Shown one piece after another: positions 38,817-51,279 of a stretch of DNA of 64,000 nt; positions within the stretch are counted from its first letter, which is position 1; each line of letters starts with the position of its first letter. The DNA is taken from NCBI GenBank assembly GCA_963691655.1, contig OY829326.1:38095989-38159988 (forward strand), written 5' to 3'. This DNA comes from Toxonevra muliebris (Eukaryota > Arthropoda > Insecta > Diptera > Pallopteridae). The notes beneath the pieces are model-generated. The model was not told the DNA's origin, searched no databases, and saw nothing but the letters and a program-made list of their open reading frames with translations. The translations under genes and the position numbers were made by a program.

Positions 38817-39675
38817 ACGACGCACACTGGGGCCACTCCTTATAAATGAGTGCTCAAAATTCTAAAATGAGTTTTTTTAGACCAAACTCATTTGAGCTAT
38901 ACTTTTGAAGTAAATTTTAGGTGATTTAACCCATTAATGGCCACGATTTAACCCATTTGTGACCAAAGTAACATAAACATATCACAATTTTACACCAAAC
39001 TCATTTAAATATAATTTTTAAAGTAAATTTTAAATGATTTAATTCATTGTTGTCCATTATTTAACCTTTTGGTGACCAAGGTAACATCAGTTTAACAAAA
39101 TTTTGTATATATATAGCTAATTGCGTTAATACAAACTAAAAATTAAATATGAAATAATAGATAATTAAAAAACAAATCAGGGAAAATTCAAATACTTATA
39201 TAAAATGTAAATGATAAAAAAATTATAATAATTGTACTATTTCACCTTCTAATTGTTAATCAGCTTCTGGTTCTATATCAGATGCCTAGCTCTACCGCTA
39301 ACATAACATAGAAACTAAAAATCGATTGAAAATGTCTTCTAAATCTTTACGGTTAACTTAAAAAGCTTAGTTTTTTATAAAAGCTGGAAAAACCTATAGA
39401 ATGTTTGAGATAGCTTTAACGAAAACTTTGCAATAACAACACAAAGTTCATATAACATTGATTAGGTTGATCATATTAAAAAAAAAATTGAAAAATCTTT
39501 CAAGTTTGACACCTCATATCTCCTATACTATAAAAGGTAGAAAGTTGAATTGTTTCTTATCGATGCACCAATTATTTATGAATATAATGGCGCTTAAATT
39601 TATTTTCTAAACCCATTTTGTGAAAATCTACTTTTGAGCACTTACTTATATGGAGCGGACCCAATGTGCGACGAG
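38817..39675. mobile_element. Non-autonomous DNA element with internal tandem repeat
   Basis: The left end (ACGCACACTGGGGCCACTCC, then TTATAAATGAGTGCTCAAAA) is matched as reverse complement by 39632-39675 (TTGAGCACTTACTTATATGG, AGCGGACCCAATGTGCG). The ends span about 43 bp with some mismatches. Inside, a unit of about 112 bp starting ACCAAACTCATTT is repeated in tandem (38881-38992 and 38993-39105). No transposase is seen. Confidence 0.65.
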
Positions 39676-40179
39676 ACGTATGTTAAATTGGATTACGGAA
39701 CGTTACTAGGACCACAATTTTGTACAGTTCCGAAAGATAGTGAAATTTCGAAGGCATATAAGTAAATTTTTTCTGAAAAATTTTGCAAATTCTGGTTTGG
39801 CAAGTAATTTGTTCATGTAGGGAAATGTCAACTCCATTCTTTACGGACAAGTCTCTCAACGGTAAAATGTTTCTTAAAGAATGCCTCTAAAAAGATAGCT
39901 TCCACTCCTGAAAAAAGATATCTGAAACACTCTGTCTTTAATGACGGGAGATTTTAAAAAATTATTCAAATCTGCTGAAAAATTGGAATTATATTGCCAG
40001 AAAATTGGGCTCTATTTGTCTCCAGAAAAAGGTTCAAGATCTGAATAATTTTGTATTTTATTCTTAAGTAAACACATAAAGAAAGAAAAATTTATATATT
40101 GTTTATAACAAACTAAGGCGAAGCGGTTTTTGTTTTGCTTTCATAATTTTCGTCGTTAATTAAAAGTTAATAATATAAC

Positions 40180-40440
40180 AACCTCGATTGTCTAGTGGGT
40201 AGTGGACTAGACTTTCATCCCGGAGGTTCGGGTTCGATTCCCATCTTCGTCTGGTAGTCAATTCTCATAACCTTCTTATATTCACTATCAATATGAAGTG
40301 TATGAGAATTATAAGATAGCATACAAGTACACATCTCGTTTGGTAGTGACAAAACCGCCAAGCTAATAAAAAATTGCCACACCGCCGTTCGGAATCGGCT
40401 GTAGGTCCAACTATGTGGTATCGCAATGGGCCGTTCAGGC
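40180..40440 (+). mobile_element. tRNA-derived SINE, plus-strand copy
   Basis: It begins with a tRNA-like head of about 72 bases. The A box is near TCTAGTGGGTAG and the B box GGTTCGATTCC is intact, resembling insect tRNA-Glu/Asp. A tRNA-unrelated body follows (ATTCACTATCAATATGAAGT ... CACACCGCCGTTCGGAATCG ... TGGGCCGTTCAGG) that matches the minus-strand copy at 51549-51862 throughout. Homology ends at about 40440; the tail differs. The head has no proper acceptor-stem pairing, so it is not a working tRNA gene. Confidence 0.8.
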
Positions 40441-40559
40441 CTCTTGACTGCGTCCTCCACATCGCCGCATAGATGCACAGGGGACTCACCTACAAAAGGG
40501 ACCACATTCAAGTGAAATTAAACGATCTTGCAACAAAAGCAACCAACAGTGGGCAGCAT

Positions 40560-41065
40560 ATAAATAGAGTCAAAACTAAATTCCTAACGAACCTGTGAAG
40601 TCACATTTCTAAATACGGAGGCGTATTTATCAATCTGCGTAAGATATTGAGAAGTAACGATTTGTCCTCCAAAACCAAAATACATGTAAACAACGCATGC
40701 GTGAAATCTGTCCTATTTTATGGTTCTGAGCCCTGGCTGGTCAATATCAACATTAAACGTAATTTGCAGAGCTCATGAAGAGGTTCCAAAAATAACAGAA
40801 CAGGAAAATGCTAATTTACAGATTAAAAGACGCAAATTCAACTGTCTATGTCACACCTTAAGTAACCCCTACGCCGAATTATGTCATGCGACACTGGAAT
40901 GAAATCCTGAAGAATGAAAATGGCGTGTTAGACCAAGAATGACTGAGACTGACTATTTTTAAAGAAACAAAAAAAATCTTCAAAGTAACTTCGATATCTG
41001 GCCAGAAATAGAGACAGCTGGAGATTCGATGTAACCAGTCTATGCTCCTGATAGAATAAGGCATG
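40560..41065 (+). mobile_element. RTE-like non-LTR retrotransposon 3' relic
   Basis: Forward frames encode SSKTKIHVNNACVKSVLFYG then SEPW, matching the K-x-R-I...V-x-S-V-L-L-Y-G-x-E-x-W block near the end of reverse transcriptase. Later pieces read IKRRKFNCLCHTL, LEWNPEE and DIWPEIETAGD, corresponding to the usual C-terminal R-K/R-x-x-W-L-G-H-x-L-R and D-R-x-x-W-R blocks. Several frameshifts are needed, so the copy is dead. It starts just downstream of the SINE. Confidence 0.7.
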
Positions 41066-42326
41066 CATATATATAGTTACAAATATTAACAATATATGTT
41101 AACTATTATATCACTATATTTTTTTCAATGCACCTATTTACATTTGATTTATTCAATGAAAGTCACTTCAAACTACAATCTTCCGTATTTTGCTTGTTTG
41201 AGTACCATCGAGACACTGATCATTAGAAATAAAAATATTTTTTTAATGATCGACATTGACTTGTGTGTCACTCTATTTCACTCAATTTAAGGTGACTATT
41301 AAATGTGATCGATTCACATACAAATACATAACATCTTCAAGTTCCACAAGGTCTTGAAATTCTGATCATAAATTAAGATTATTTATAAATACAAACATAA
41401 TGCAAAAAGGATTTTTTAAATCGGACAATGTTTATTTGTGCAGCAAGATGTTTAAAGCTTTGAAGTTTCGACCATAATTTATACTTTTCATAAAATTTTG
41501 GCTGAATTTCTAAAAACTTAATAGCTTGGATTACCTGATGAATTGAGTATGACGTTAAAGACCTCTCTCTTATTACATAGTACACTGAGCAATTGTTTAT
41601 ATTATGTTAAATTGGACATATCTCTACTTTAAAATTATATATTTGCCTCTTTGTGCTTTTAAATCTTAAATCCAGATTCGAAGCAAGAAAGTTCAATTCG
41701 GATCTACATAATTTTTTATGTTGGCCCCGTTGCCTCATTATACGTATTCTAAACTTTATGGTTTTCTGTGATAAGTAAGGTAGAAATATTAAGAAGGAAG
41801 AATATGGTTCAAACTTTAAATGAAAATCAATATAACCAAAACTAGTGGGTGCAGCGTGCTTAAAATTAATTTTTTTTTTTTGTTTACTGTTCTAGACGAA
41901 AAGATATAAAACCGCAAATGTGAAATTATTTCATCACAGTTTGCGCGCGTTATTTGAACAGCACATTTGAAAAAAAAAATTAATTCCTTTGTTTATATTA
42001 GAAATGATAATAAAAAGTTTATATAAATATATTACATAAATGCTAATAAGAAAATCAGTAATCGTGCCAATTTTCCGACAACAATTAGAAGAAAAGTCAA
42101 TAAAGTTTGTAAATTTTGTGATAAGATGAAATAAAAACGTATAATAAAAAAAAAATAAATAAATAATTACATAAAAAAGCAGTGATAATGCAATGATATT
42201 ATATTTTTGGATTTAAGATGTTAATAGTTCACAACTTTGTCAGTTAGAATCAGCTAAAACACAAGGTTGTTTCGTTGTCGGGTAAATAATGTGTCTGTAA
42301 ACGCGATAAAATAAAAATAAATTAAA

Positions 42327-42708
42327 TATATGGCCAATTTTTTGGTCTTTAACGTTACAGTCGTACGCATATTTTTGCAAATATGTCGAAAATATCCCAT
42401 GAAACCAGATTTTTTTTTTTACATTGACATGAAAATAGGCCTCAAAGCCAACATTTCATGTAAACAAACTTTTTTTTAACTTTTTCAGAGATATAACCGT
42501 TTTAAGTGGTCGTTAACGTTACATATTTTGGCAAAAAACGTTAAAGACCACTTAAAACGGTTATATCTATGAAACGACTAAAGTTAAAAAAAAGAGTTTG
42601 TTTACATGAAACGTCGTTTCAGAAATTTGGTTTCATGAGATATTTTCGACATATTTGCAAAAATATGCGTACGACTGTAACGTTAAAAACCAAAATATTG
42701 GCCATATA
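42327..42708. repeat. Long foldback (hairpin) element
   Basis: TATATGGCCAATTTTTTGGT at the left end is mirrored by the reverse complement at the right end. The arms (about 165-200 bases each) stay nearly perfectly complementary for the outer 80 bases and the inner 35 bases. The left arm carries an extra A/T-rich insert of about 35 bases, and only a short loop lies at the centre near 42525. A transcript would fold into a very long hairpin. It ends 515 bases upstream of the ATG of the second Mdr gene. Confidence 0.85.
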
Positions 42709-42956
42709 TGTATACTATAAAATCTTTTAATCACAATTGAAATATGTTAAAGAAAAACTAAAGATCAAAACCTTGACTTTTCCAATTTTAAGAAATAAAA
42801 CATATAGCATACGCACACATATGAACGATTGCATATGGCTTGACGTAATATAATATTATTAACGGCCATTTAATTGGAACTAATTGTTTTATTGGCGTTT
42901 GTTCGAGAATCTGGTGAAATGAGCTTCGTCATATTGTAGACGAATATTGCTAACAC

Positions 42957-42973
42957 CTCTCTCTCTCTCTCTC
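42957..42973. repeat. (CT)n microsatellite
   Basis: Uninterrupted CT run about 250 bases upstream of the second Mdr start codon. CT/GA runs can serve as GAGA-factor sites in flies, but nothing here shows that directly. Confidence 0.8.
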
Positions 42974-43223
42974 ACTGTCTCCATTAGACCAAGACAATGA
43001 ACTCTTCCTGAGAGAGTACACGCAAATCGAAACATCACACAATTTGCACTAATTGACCTACTAACCGTTGGTGAATTGAAGGAATACTATTAAATTCAAT
43101 ATTTGCGCCAGTCGTCGTTATAATTGGAAAAATATTAGAAATAATTTGAGAACGTGAGACTTGCATTTAAGATCTTCATAAATATTTGAATATCAGGAAG
43201 TAGAGTGCCATCATATTAACGCA

Positions 43224-46200
43224 ATGACAAAAGCAAAAACAAAATCGGAGGATAATTCTAAAAGAAAAGTTAATGAGCGAAATGTCAGTTTCCATGAACT
43301 CTATCGCTTTGCAACAGGTTGGGATTATTTCCTAGTTGCGATTGCAATCATTATGGCTTTTATAAAGTCGCTAGTGTTTCCGGCTTGTATCATAATATAT
43401 TCAGAATTAGTTGCAATGTTTATCGATAGAAATCTCGGAATTGGAACCTCATCTAAAACGCATACACTACCTCTGTTTGGCGGAGGTAAACAACTGTAAG
43501 TAATAAAATGAATTGCATTTACTCTATGTTAGTAGTTAAATTTAATAAAAATGTGTATCAATGATAACTTTCATGGTGAAATTTTAACAGGTGGCGTTGC
43601 AAGCTAACTGCTTTTTCTTCTCAGAGGATATTAGCTGGCAACTTAGTGCGGGGAATGATCTGTTTTTTTGCGGGGAATTTGAAACCGTTCAGCTTTTATT
43701 TATTAAAATACCTTGAAAAGTTTGTAGAATATTTTTTGTCAAATTTTATATTCCTAAAAATAAACACTTTAATAGCAAGTAAATTAGCTCTGAACTTTTC
43801 ATATAAGTAGACTTGGTAAGGGGAATCTATAAAACCAAGACCGCTCATTTTCGTTCAGAGACTTAAATATCGTTTAACTTAAATATTGTTTAACAATATT
43901 TTACATTTTGGTCTGGAGAAATCGATTTTTAAAAAATGTGCAATTTGAAAGTATTATATTTCAAAAGTATTTTGTAAATATTTCAGAGAGAAACTCTGAG
44001 TGCTTTCGTAGATATAGACGATTATAATACCGAGTGTCAGACAAGCCGAAAAGATGGCTTCTCTTTCGGCCGTTCAGAAAGGCTTAGCTGTGCCTCCGTC
44101 CAGCACCTCCTGACTGTAATCTGTAAACTTAGAAATAACTGTCAGCCATTATAAAGAAGTAGAAAAATATCTTATATGTTAAGAACCGATAGCCAAGACT
44201 TTGAAACTGTATTTCTCAAAATAAGGTTTTTGCCATTGGCGTGCCATAACTAAAATATTAATATGCTCTTCTACACAACAATGGCCCCAAGACGTACTAA
44301 AAAAATAAATTTTGTAAATTCCTTGCTCAATTTGTAACTTTATTTTTTACGAAAAAATTCTTTTTTTTGAGAAAATTAATTTTGGCCATCCACTATTTTG
44401 TGAATTGTTGATCAAACAAAATAATCGTAGAATGTCCTGGGGCAACAGTCATAATTTTTCTAAAGGTATTTTTTAGACGTTCCAGTGAGCTCCTGAGACT
44501 GCATACAATTTTTTTTTTTTAATTAATACACAATTTTTTCTTGTATTTGATGTCTTTAAATATATGTCAACGGAATTTCGTAGTTGGAAAACAAATTTTT
44601 GTTAATCTAACAAACCTATAAAAATTGATTAAATTTTTAACCGAGAAAATGCAGGGCCCCTTAAAACAAAACTTACCGAGAGAAATTTTAAGCCTATGGA
44701 AAGGGCATTTTTCGTTTGTATAAAATGTTTATATGGAAAGTGCGGGGAATTTGGGGGAAAATCGGGGAATTTCTCGAGTGCTAGCGGGGAGAAAGAAAAA
44801 TTGAGCTGCCAACCGCTTATGTTTCGTTAGACATTATAGTACTCTTGAACCCTGTTTACCCTCTGTTTTCGGCAAAAACCCTTACTGTGACGATTTAGGA
44901 CCACTCTCCCTTACCATATACATATATAGCTAAGAGAGAACATCTGCTTGTCTTTAACTTAATTGAAATGGCCAGGTATGAGACAGTCGATTTTTTACAT
45001 CATGCTATATCAATATTGCCTATCTGACTACTGTCAAACTTTTCTTTTGACATGAGCCAGTTTTTGTGGTAACACCAGAGTAAATAGACTTATTGCTTGT
45101 ATCAGCTGCAAACATCGTGTGTGAAAATAGATCATAAAAACTTTTTTTAATTTTTTCAAAGTGGTATATTTTCGAGTGAATTATTTGAGTGTAATGCATT
45201 AGCTTTTAGTGTTTTAAATATATTTTGAGATCCAATTTTAGATTATGCCAATATATGGTTGGAAACAATTTTTTTTTGTTATTCTCAAAATGGCATTATT
45301 TTCCGGGTATGAGATACAGCATATCACCGGGTATGAAGCACAACTTCACTAGTGTTTTGATCCATTTTTTTTTGTATTTTTAGCCATGTCAGCACCAAAA
45401 AGTAAAATCGTTCATTAAATGCATCACATGCAAGCGGCCCATTCATTTGAACTGTACAAACATTGCGATAGTGATTTGGATGGAGAAGACGATGACTAAG
45501 AGGGAGATGATGAATAAGAACTGTCATTTCTTTTTATCTTAGCCACTGAAGGCCTAAAAAAAATTTATATTTATAAGTAGTTATGGGGTTTTTACTTTAT
45601 ATTTCTTAATGTTTACTGGATTTTTGGAGCTATGATATATAGGTATATGTTAAGGTGGTGTAAAAGTCATCACCCTATCGGAAGGTACTAACATTTTTGC
45701 AAATGACGTCTTTAACATTTGTGAACTAGCCTTGTAGGCAAGCCTTTATAAAGGTTTTTGGCCGAAAATTTTTTCAAATTCTACTGCTCTGTTATTGCTC
45801 CTTGCTCCTTGCAAAAAAAAATTTTGAAATCGGATAAGATGTTCAAAAATCTCGAAAAAATGGATGGTTTTAAGGCTTTGTTAAAAATAAACATTTATTT
45901 CTCACATTTCTACATCCGATTTCTACTCCAACTGGCAGTTTTTGCGATTTTATGAATAAATTTACTATTTTGGCCAAAAAGACCCATTAGAAGGAGAGAT
46001 ATGACTTTTCAGCGTTAGACAAAAACTTTCCTTACACCTTTTACTACAACAGATTCTCAGACATAAACATCGAGAAATGCAAGGTTATATCACAAAAAGG
46101 CAGAAAACGCCAATTCATGAGCACCAAAAACCGATCACCTTCAACGGGCTGTACCGAACGCCCAATCAAGACTTTGGGAAAAATCCCATGTTGGGTTTTT

Positions 46201-49200
46201 ATTGTTAGGTCAAGTACTTTTCAGCTATCACAGTCGTTACGCTGGATCCCACATCTCACATTCTGTGTGAATGTTAAGCCTTAGCTCGGCAAAGAAGAGG
46301 TATTTTTAGAAAACCGTTCCTATCAACAACCGAAATCAAAACCTCTTCCACAAAAGATGTTCTAGCCTTCATTGGGATAGCAGATCATATTTTGTCTTAA
46401 TTTAGGGGCTTTGGCACAAAAGATCTTTTAGGACGTAGTACCTGACTTTTGAGTCGCCTCGACCTCTTAATTCCATCAACAGAATATTTTATTGCATATC
46501 CTTATTTTTATTCTTTTTTTTCAGTACTAATGCTACACATGAAGAGAATATGGCTGAGCTGAAAAATGACTCTATTGCTTTTGGCATACTATTGTCCATA
46601 GATGGTTTGGTTATGTTGATTACTGGCATTGCCTATGTTGATCTCTTCAACCATGTTGCACTCAAACTAATTGTACGTATGCGCCGCAAGTATTTTGAGG
46701 CAACTATTCGTCAGGATATTGGATGGCATGACAGTGCACAAGATCAAAATTTTGCTGTTCGAATAACTGAGTAAGTTATTGAAATCTCGATTAAATATTT
46801 TCATGTATTACAATTTCAATAATAATCTTTTTATATGTAGCAACATGGAGAAAATACGTAACGGTATTGCCGAGAATGTCGGACATTTTGTGCAGCTAGG
46901 ATGTGACATTATCATCAGTATTATTATTTCTTTCGCCTATGGTTGGAAGTTAACATTATCTATATGCATTTATATACCAATAACAATTGTCATAAACATT
47001 TTTGTATCTAAGGTAAATGATTTGGTCATGCGAGTTATGTAGAGTTATTCGTTTTAATATCATGTCCTCTCTTTTCAGTATCAAAGTAAACTGACCACTC
47101 GTGAACAAAATTCTTATGCTAATGCCGGTTCAGTGGCTGAAGAAATTATCGGTGCCATACGCACTGTAGTTGCATTTGGTGGCGAAAATGAAGAGAGTGA
47201 ACGCTATGATAAGAGGCTAGTACCAGCTCGGAAAGCTGGAAAATGGAAGGGTGTTTTGTCTGGCATAAGTGATTCAGTGCTCAAATCGATGCTTTTTCTA
47301 ACTAGTGCTGCTGCATTTTGGTATGGTGCCCATTTAATCTTGGAAGATCGCTTTAAGGATTCTTCAGAGAAGGAGTACACGCCAGCAGTGTTGATGATTG
47401 TAAATTTTTCCTGTATCCAAATAGTATAATATAACCTTTATATGATGATTATGTATTATTAGGTTATATCGGGCATTATCGTTGGAGCTGATCACATCTC
47501 ACGTACGGCTCCATTTTTGGAGGCTTTCGCAATGGCACGTGGTTCTGCTGCGGCAATATTTGACGTTTTAGATGCTAACTCAAAAATTGATCCTATGTCG
47601 AAGAATGGAAAAGTTCTGAATTATGGTTTGAAGGGCAACATTGAATTTCAAGATGTCTTCTTTCGTTACCCTTCCCGCGAAGATGCTATAGTGCTACGCG
47701 GTTTCAATTTGAGCGTGAAAGAAGGACAAACAGTAGCGTTGGTTGGTTACTCTGGTTCCGGGAAGTCGACGTGTGTGCAATTGCTGCAAAGATTTTATGA
47801 TCCAATTTTTGGAAAAATTTTGTTGGATAACGAAGATATTAGAAAGTATAATGTTGCTTGGTTAAGATCTAATATAGCGGTTGTGGGACAAGAACCTGTA
47901 TTGTTTCAGGGAACAATTGGTAAAAATATTAGTGAGCTCTGAGCTGACACGATTAAATTATTTTGCTTACTTTTCAGGTCAAAATATACGTCATGGTAAG
48001 CCGGAAGCAACACAAAAAGAAGTTGAAGATTCAGCAAGAGCTGCTGGAGCACATGACTTTATAATCGAATTACCAAATGTACGTTTATAAATTGCATACT
48101 CCGTTAACTGAGTCTTTACTTATAATCTATTGTTTTTAGAGCTACAATACTGCAATTAGCGAGAAGGGAGTGCAACTCTCTGGAGGGCAGCGTCAACGTA
48201 TTGCTATTGCACGCGCTCTTATACAGAATCCGAAAATTCTACTCCTCGACGAAGCCACTTCAGCACTCGACTACCATTCGGAAAAACTGGTACAGACTGC
48301 ATTGGACAAGGCCAGCAAGGGGCGAACTACACTTGTAGTTTCTCACCGTCTTTCTGCTATATGCCATGCAGACCACATTGTGTTCATTGATAAGGGAAAA
48401 GAGGTAGAGCAGGGCACTCATGATGAGCTCATGAAACTGAAAGGTAAATACTATGAGATGGTATCTGCGCACGAATATGATGGCGGCATGGAAGACACAT
48501 TACTGTCATTGGAAGAGGTAAAGGAACTGAAATATGAGCGCAAAATGTCTGGTGACAGCGTAGGATACGTTGATTTGAGTCCTCGATTCTCGGAAGCATC
48601 TATCGATAAAAATATTTCTAATATTTTGGGATTAAGTGGACTACCAAGTGATTTCGGAAGCAATGTCGAAGTGAATGATGCATCAACTGTAAAGTACGTA
48701 AGCACATTCTTGCGTATCGTTCGTTCAGCGAAACCGGAATGGAATTTTCTCATATTGGGAACTATTTGTGCAGGTCTCTATGGTTGCACACAACCAGCTT
48801 TCTCAATGATACTTGCCGAATTGTACGGTTCGTTAGCAGAAGCTGATGATGAAAAGTTGCTGAAGCGTACATCGAATGTGTCAATAGTAGTTACGGTAGT
48901 TGGAATAACAGCCGGCGTGGTTTGTTTCACACAAACTTACTTTTTCAATTTGGTCGGTGTATGGCTGACTACACGCATGAGGTAAGCTTAAAGAAAAGCT
49001 AGTGATGCAATGTTGCCAAACAATTTTATTTTTAAGATCACAAACCTTCAAATCGATTATGCGCCAGGATATCGGCTGGTTCGATGAGAAGGAAAATAGT
49101 GTTGGTGGGTTGTCGGCGCGTTTATCTGGCGATGCTTCCAGCGTGCAGGGCGCCATAGGATTCCCACTGAGTAACATAATACAAGCCATAACAAATTTCA

Positions 49201-50811
49201 TATGCAGTTTCTCTATAGCATTCTACTATTCATGGGAGCTGGCGTTAGTATGTCTGTGTACGTCACCTTTCATGGTGGGTTCTATTGTGTTTGAGGCCAA
49301 GTAAGTTATTTGCATATATCGCAACTGTCTGAATATCTTTTAAATACATGTGTATGCATGAACAATTCTGTTAGATTCATCACAAAATCCGCTATTGCTG
49401 AAAAGGAGGTGCTTGAAGAAACAAGTCGTATTGCTACCGAAACAATTGCGCAAATTCGCACTGTAGCTGCTTTACGGAGGGAACCTGGATTAATACGCGA
49501 GTATGATAACGAAGTGGATCGATATGAGAAGCACGTAAAGAAACGGTTACGTTTTCGTGGTTTAGTCAACTCACTTGGTATGGCGATTATGTTCTTCGGT
49601 TATGCTTTAACATTGACCTATGGTGGCATTATGTGCGCCGATGGCAAAATCGAGTTTCCAGATATTTTGAAGTATGTGTACTAAATTCAACGATATAAAT
49701 TAGTTTTAATGAATCCTTCTCCTGTACATTTTTAGAATCGCCAACACTATGCTTTATGGCCTCTTCATTTTGGCCCAATCTTTGGCATTTACACCAGCCT
49801 TTAATGCGGCCATCATATCGGCGAATCGTTTGTATCAGATCATCGACCAGGAGCCACGAATAACGTCTCCGGAAATATGTTCTTCGAAACAAAATGGTAT
49901 TATACCAACAAAAGTAAACGTTGCACAAGGAGTCAACTACCGTGATATACACTTTCGTTATCCAACGCGTCGCAATCAAAAAGTTTTACGCGGCTTTAAC
50001 CTAGATGTGCTTCAAGGCAAGACCATAGCTTTAGTAGGCGCCTCAGGTTCCGGTAAATCAACGTGTGTGCAATTGCTGCAACGTTACTACGATCCAGACA
50101 TGGGGAAAATTGTAAGTGATAAGGTTTTATTTTAAATACTACTTAACTTACTTCAATTGCATCGAATATAGTTGATCGATCAAGAAGATATTCATCATGA
50201 TATGGAATTACCTGCTTTGCGTCGGCGCTTGGGTATAGTATCGCAGGAGCCTTCACTCTTTGAGAAGACCATTGCAGAGAACATTGCCTATGGTGACACT
50301 ACACGTGTAGTGCCATTAACTCAAGTTCTGTCAGCTGCTAAAATGGCGAATGCACATGACTTCATTACGGCTTTACCGATGGGCTACGATACGTGCTTAG
50401 GTTCTAAGGGTACACAATTATCAGGCGGTCAAAAACAACGTATTGCCATAGCACGTGCTCTAGTACGAAATCCAAAAATACTGCTCCTGGATGAGGCAAC
50501 TTCAGCCTTAGATTTGCAAAGTGAAAGAGTACGTTCCCATTGTTATTATTTCCATGCCTTACTGCATTCAACTGTTTCGTAACATTCTTTCAAATTCTTT
50601 TTCATTTCAGGTTGTACAATCCGCACTCGATGAAGCCTGCTCCGGTCGTACTTGCATTGTGATTGCTCATCGTTTGGCAACCGTACAAAATGCTGATCTC
50701 ATTTGTGTGATGCAGCATGGGCGCATTGCGGAACAAGGCAATCATCCACAACTATTGGCTAAAAATGGCATCTATGCGAAATTGTATCGCAGTCAACCAA
50801 AAACGCAGTGA
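43224..50811 (+). CDS. ABCB/P-glycoprotein transporter, tandem Mdr65 paralogue
   Basis: A second full ABC exporter, probably the orthologue of Drosophila CG10226, which neighbours Mdr65 there too. Exons: 43224-43495, 46525-46770, 46841-47012, 47079-47399, 47463-47919, 47978-48078, 48140-48981, 49037-49300, 49375-49671, 49736-50111, 50172-50528, 50611-50811. Phases agree and give 1301 aa. NBD1: Walker [10 protein letters not shown] (432-440), LSGGQ (536-540), [15 protein letters not shown]2: Walker [10 protein letters not shown] (1092-1100), LSGGQ (1199-1203), then [12 protein letters not shown]. The ATG chosen is the first after an in-frame TAA 17 codons upstream. Most intron positions and several exon lengths (246, 172, 457, 101, 297 nt) equal those of Mdr65, proving tandem duplication. 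It lacks the linker intron but has introns after 48981 and 50528 that Mdr65 lacks. Substrates are unknown. Confidence 0.93.
43596..44813. mobile_element. Possible non-autonomous element in first intron
   Basis: Within the 3-kb first intron, the ends GTTGCAAGCTAACTGCTTTT and AAAAATTGAGCTGCCAAC are imperfect inverted copies. The motif GCGGGGAA(TTT) or a close variant recurs about five times, clustered near both ends in the same orientation. No transposase frame is seen. The boundaries are a best guess. Confidence 0.4.
44900..46460. other. Rest of first intron of the second Mdr gene
   Basis: Mostly AT-rich. A GGTATGAGA/GGGTATGA motif recurs near 44977, 45306 and 45328. Coding-like patches near 45385-45500 (Lys/His/Asp-rich) and 46080-46200 are broken by stops, and I do not recognise either. 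They are probably old mobile-element fragments. Confidence 0.3.
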
Positions 50812-51033
50812 AATTCATGTGATCGATTTACATTTGTGCATGTGTTTAGTAGTAACTATTTATAGTTAATAGTATCTAATTACCAAACAGTATCTTCAAA
50901 TTTAACAATAGCTTTAGATGTAGAATGCTCCTAATTTGTATTACATTATTAAGTACTAAAATATTTTTGTAGATATTACGATATAAATACAAAAACAGTG
51001 TAAATAAGTAATAAATAAGTTTAAAAATTGTCG

Positions 51034-51039
51034 AATAAA
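51034..51039 (+). terminator. Polyadenylation signal of the second Mdr gene
   Basis: Canonical AATAAA 223 bases after the stop, followed by a T-rich stretch. Confidence 0.6.
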
Positions 51040-51279
51040 ATTTATTTTTATGCAAATATGAAATAATGCTCAGGTATGAGTTAGGCTATTAAGCTGTGCG
51101 TTGCAAACGTGCTTGATGATGAATAGATTAAGGGAGGGCATTGTTCACCATGAACAAAGTTGCGTTTAATTAGTTTAATAACTTTAATATTACATATACA
51201 TGAAAATATTAAAATTTACAGTAATATTAACTGAAAAAAGAAAAAAAAAATTAATACAAAGACTCGTTTCTACCAGACT

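Larger units (their letters stand above)
35617..43223. other. Intergenic region between the two Mdr genes
   Basis: This includes the Mdr65 3' UTR, then 36.0-38.8 kb of AT-rich DNA in which I recognise nothing. Next come an inverted-repeat element (38.8-39.7 kb), a SINE (40.2 kb), an RTE-like relic (40.6-41.1 kb), unremarkable AT-rich DNA, a foldback (42.3-42.7 kb) and a CT microsatellite. The promoter of the second transporter gene should be near the right end but cannot be pinpointed. Confidence 0.6.

Noticed and set aside
40180..40255. A tRNA gene (Glu/Asp-like)
   Set aside because: The acceptor stem does not pair and the sequence continues into a repeat body shared with another copy, so it is a SINE head.
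45324..45527. A possible short zinc-finger-like protein
   Set aside because: The apparent Cys/His pattern is broken by stops in the same frame and lies in an intron.
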